Below, piece after piece: positions 13,112 through 13,356 of a stretch of DNA of 13,356 bases; position 1 is the first letter of the stretch; every line of letters starts with the position of its first letter. The notes below the pieces were generated by a model. It searched no databases and was not told the DNA's origin. It saw nothing but the letters and a program-made list of their open reading frames with translations. This DNA is from Promethearchaeota archaeon. Its GTDB lineage: Archaea; Asgardarchaeota; Lokiarchaeia; Sigynarchaeales; SOKP01. The position numbers and the translations under genes were made by a program. The DNA lies in the NCBI GenBank assembly GCA_016839905.1, contig JAEOTJ010000333.1:1-13356 (forward strand), read 5' to 3'.

Positions 13112-13356
13112 TTAAAGGGATTTCTTATCCTTGTTTGCTCGTTCTTCAATCATCTGTTCAATCGTAGGCTTTAAGGTTTTGATATATCTCTCGATTAATT
13201 GGTCCCTTATTTTAACACCTTTAGAAGTCATCTTGTATTCAGCTTTATCTCCTCCTGCCTTTTTTGGAATCTTCACGTTTTTTTCTAAAATCTTTGCATC
13301 AACAAAATCTTCTAACCACTTGTATAACGTCTTTTCTTTAATATTATTAAATTTCT
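13112..13356 (-). CDS. winged-helix-like DNA-binding protein, C-terminal part
   Basis: About 80 residues of a gene that enters from the right edge and ends at TAA (13112-13114). Visible are TLYKWLEDFVDAKILEK, a typical recognition-helix-and-turn of a winged helix, then GGDKAEYKMTSKGVKIRDQL, the wing ending in Y-x-M-T-x-K-G, as in PadR/MarR-like archaeal regulators. A last helix (LIERYIKTLKPTIEQMIEE) could dimerise. Its N-terminus is outside the window. It is upstream of pgk on the same strand with a 187-nt gap that contains a TATA-like run, so pgk probably has its own promoter. The target is unknown. Confidence 0.65.
   Translation of the reverse strand, partial: KFNNIKEKTLYKWLEDFVDAKILEKNVKIPKKAGGDKAEYKMTSKGVKIRDQLIERYIKTLKPTIEQMIEERANKDKKSL

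Noticed and set aside
1..13356. CRISPR array or rRNA
   Set aside because: No regularly spaced identical short repeats and no rRNA-like conserved stretch were seen.

Overview
The window looks like a piece of an Asgard archaeal genome, most likely of the Lokiarchaeia type. It is very AT-rich and encodes an ESCRT-III protein of the eukaryote-like Vps2/24/46 (CHMP) class, an archaeal phosphoglycerate kinase, and two tRNA genes interrupted by introns at non-canonical positions. Four genes share an archaeal Shine-Dalgarno core, GTGA placed 7-8 nt before the start codon. Several others have no such core and look leaderless. The lineage call rests on gene content read by eye, not on a phylogeny.

Layout. 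Positions 1-720: the ESCRT-III gene, whose ATG overlaps the stop of an upstream frame cut by the window edge (TAATG), so it is probably the last gene of an ESCRT-type operon. Positions 729-2021 (minus): a polytopic membrane protein of unknown function. Positions 2287-3291 (plus): a PfkB-family sugar or nucleoside kinase. Positions 3355-3486 (plus): tRNA-Gly(GCC) with two introns, one in the D loop and one in the anticodon stem. Positions 3508-4899 (minus): a putative zinc-binding protein and a four-helix membrane protein, with tRNA-Val(GAC) just upstream at 4930-5033; that tRNA has an intron between the acceptor stem and the D arm.

From about 5.4 to 11.7 kb the window is accessory in character. 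It is bracketed by two direct copies of an 89-nt, 91 %-identical element whose differences keep two RNA hairpins paired. Between the copies lie a GNAT-like protein and a small convergent gene, a DUF433/DUF5615 antitoxin-toxin pair, a large membrane-anchored secreted protein (SBBP-type repeats followed by calcium-binding Asp-rich repeats), an insertion sequence whose DDE transposase is cut by a single in-frame TAA, and a 40-codon AbrB/MazE-like ORF. A perfect 14-bp inverted repeat encloses the transposase start codon.

Positions 11692-13356 return to housekeeping genes on the minus strand: phosphoglycerate kinase and, at the window edge, the C-terminal part of a winged-helix-like protein.

The strongest leads are the multiply interrupted tRNAs, the repeated structured element that brackets the island, and the ESCRT-III protein with an MIM1-like tail. 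I do not see a complete new multi-gene defence or metabolic system. The accessory block is a mixture of toxin-antitoxin, surface-protein and IS genes.
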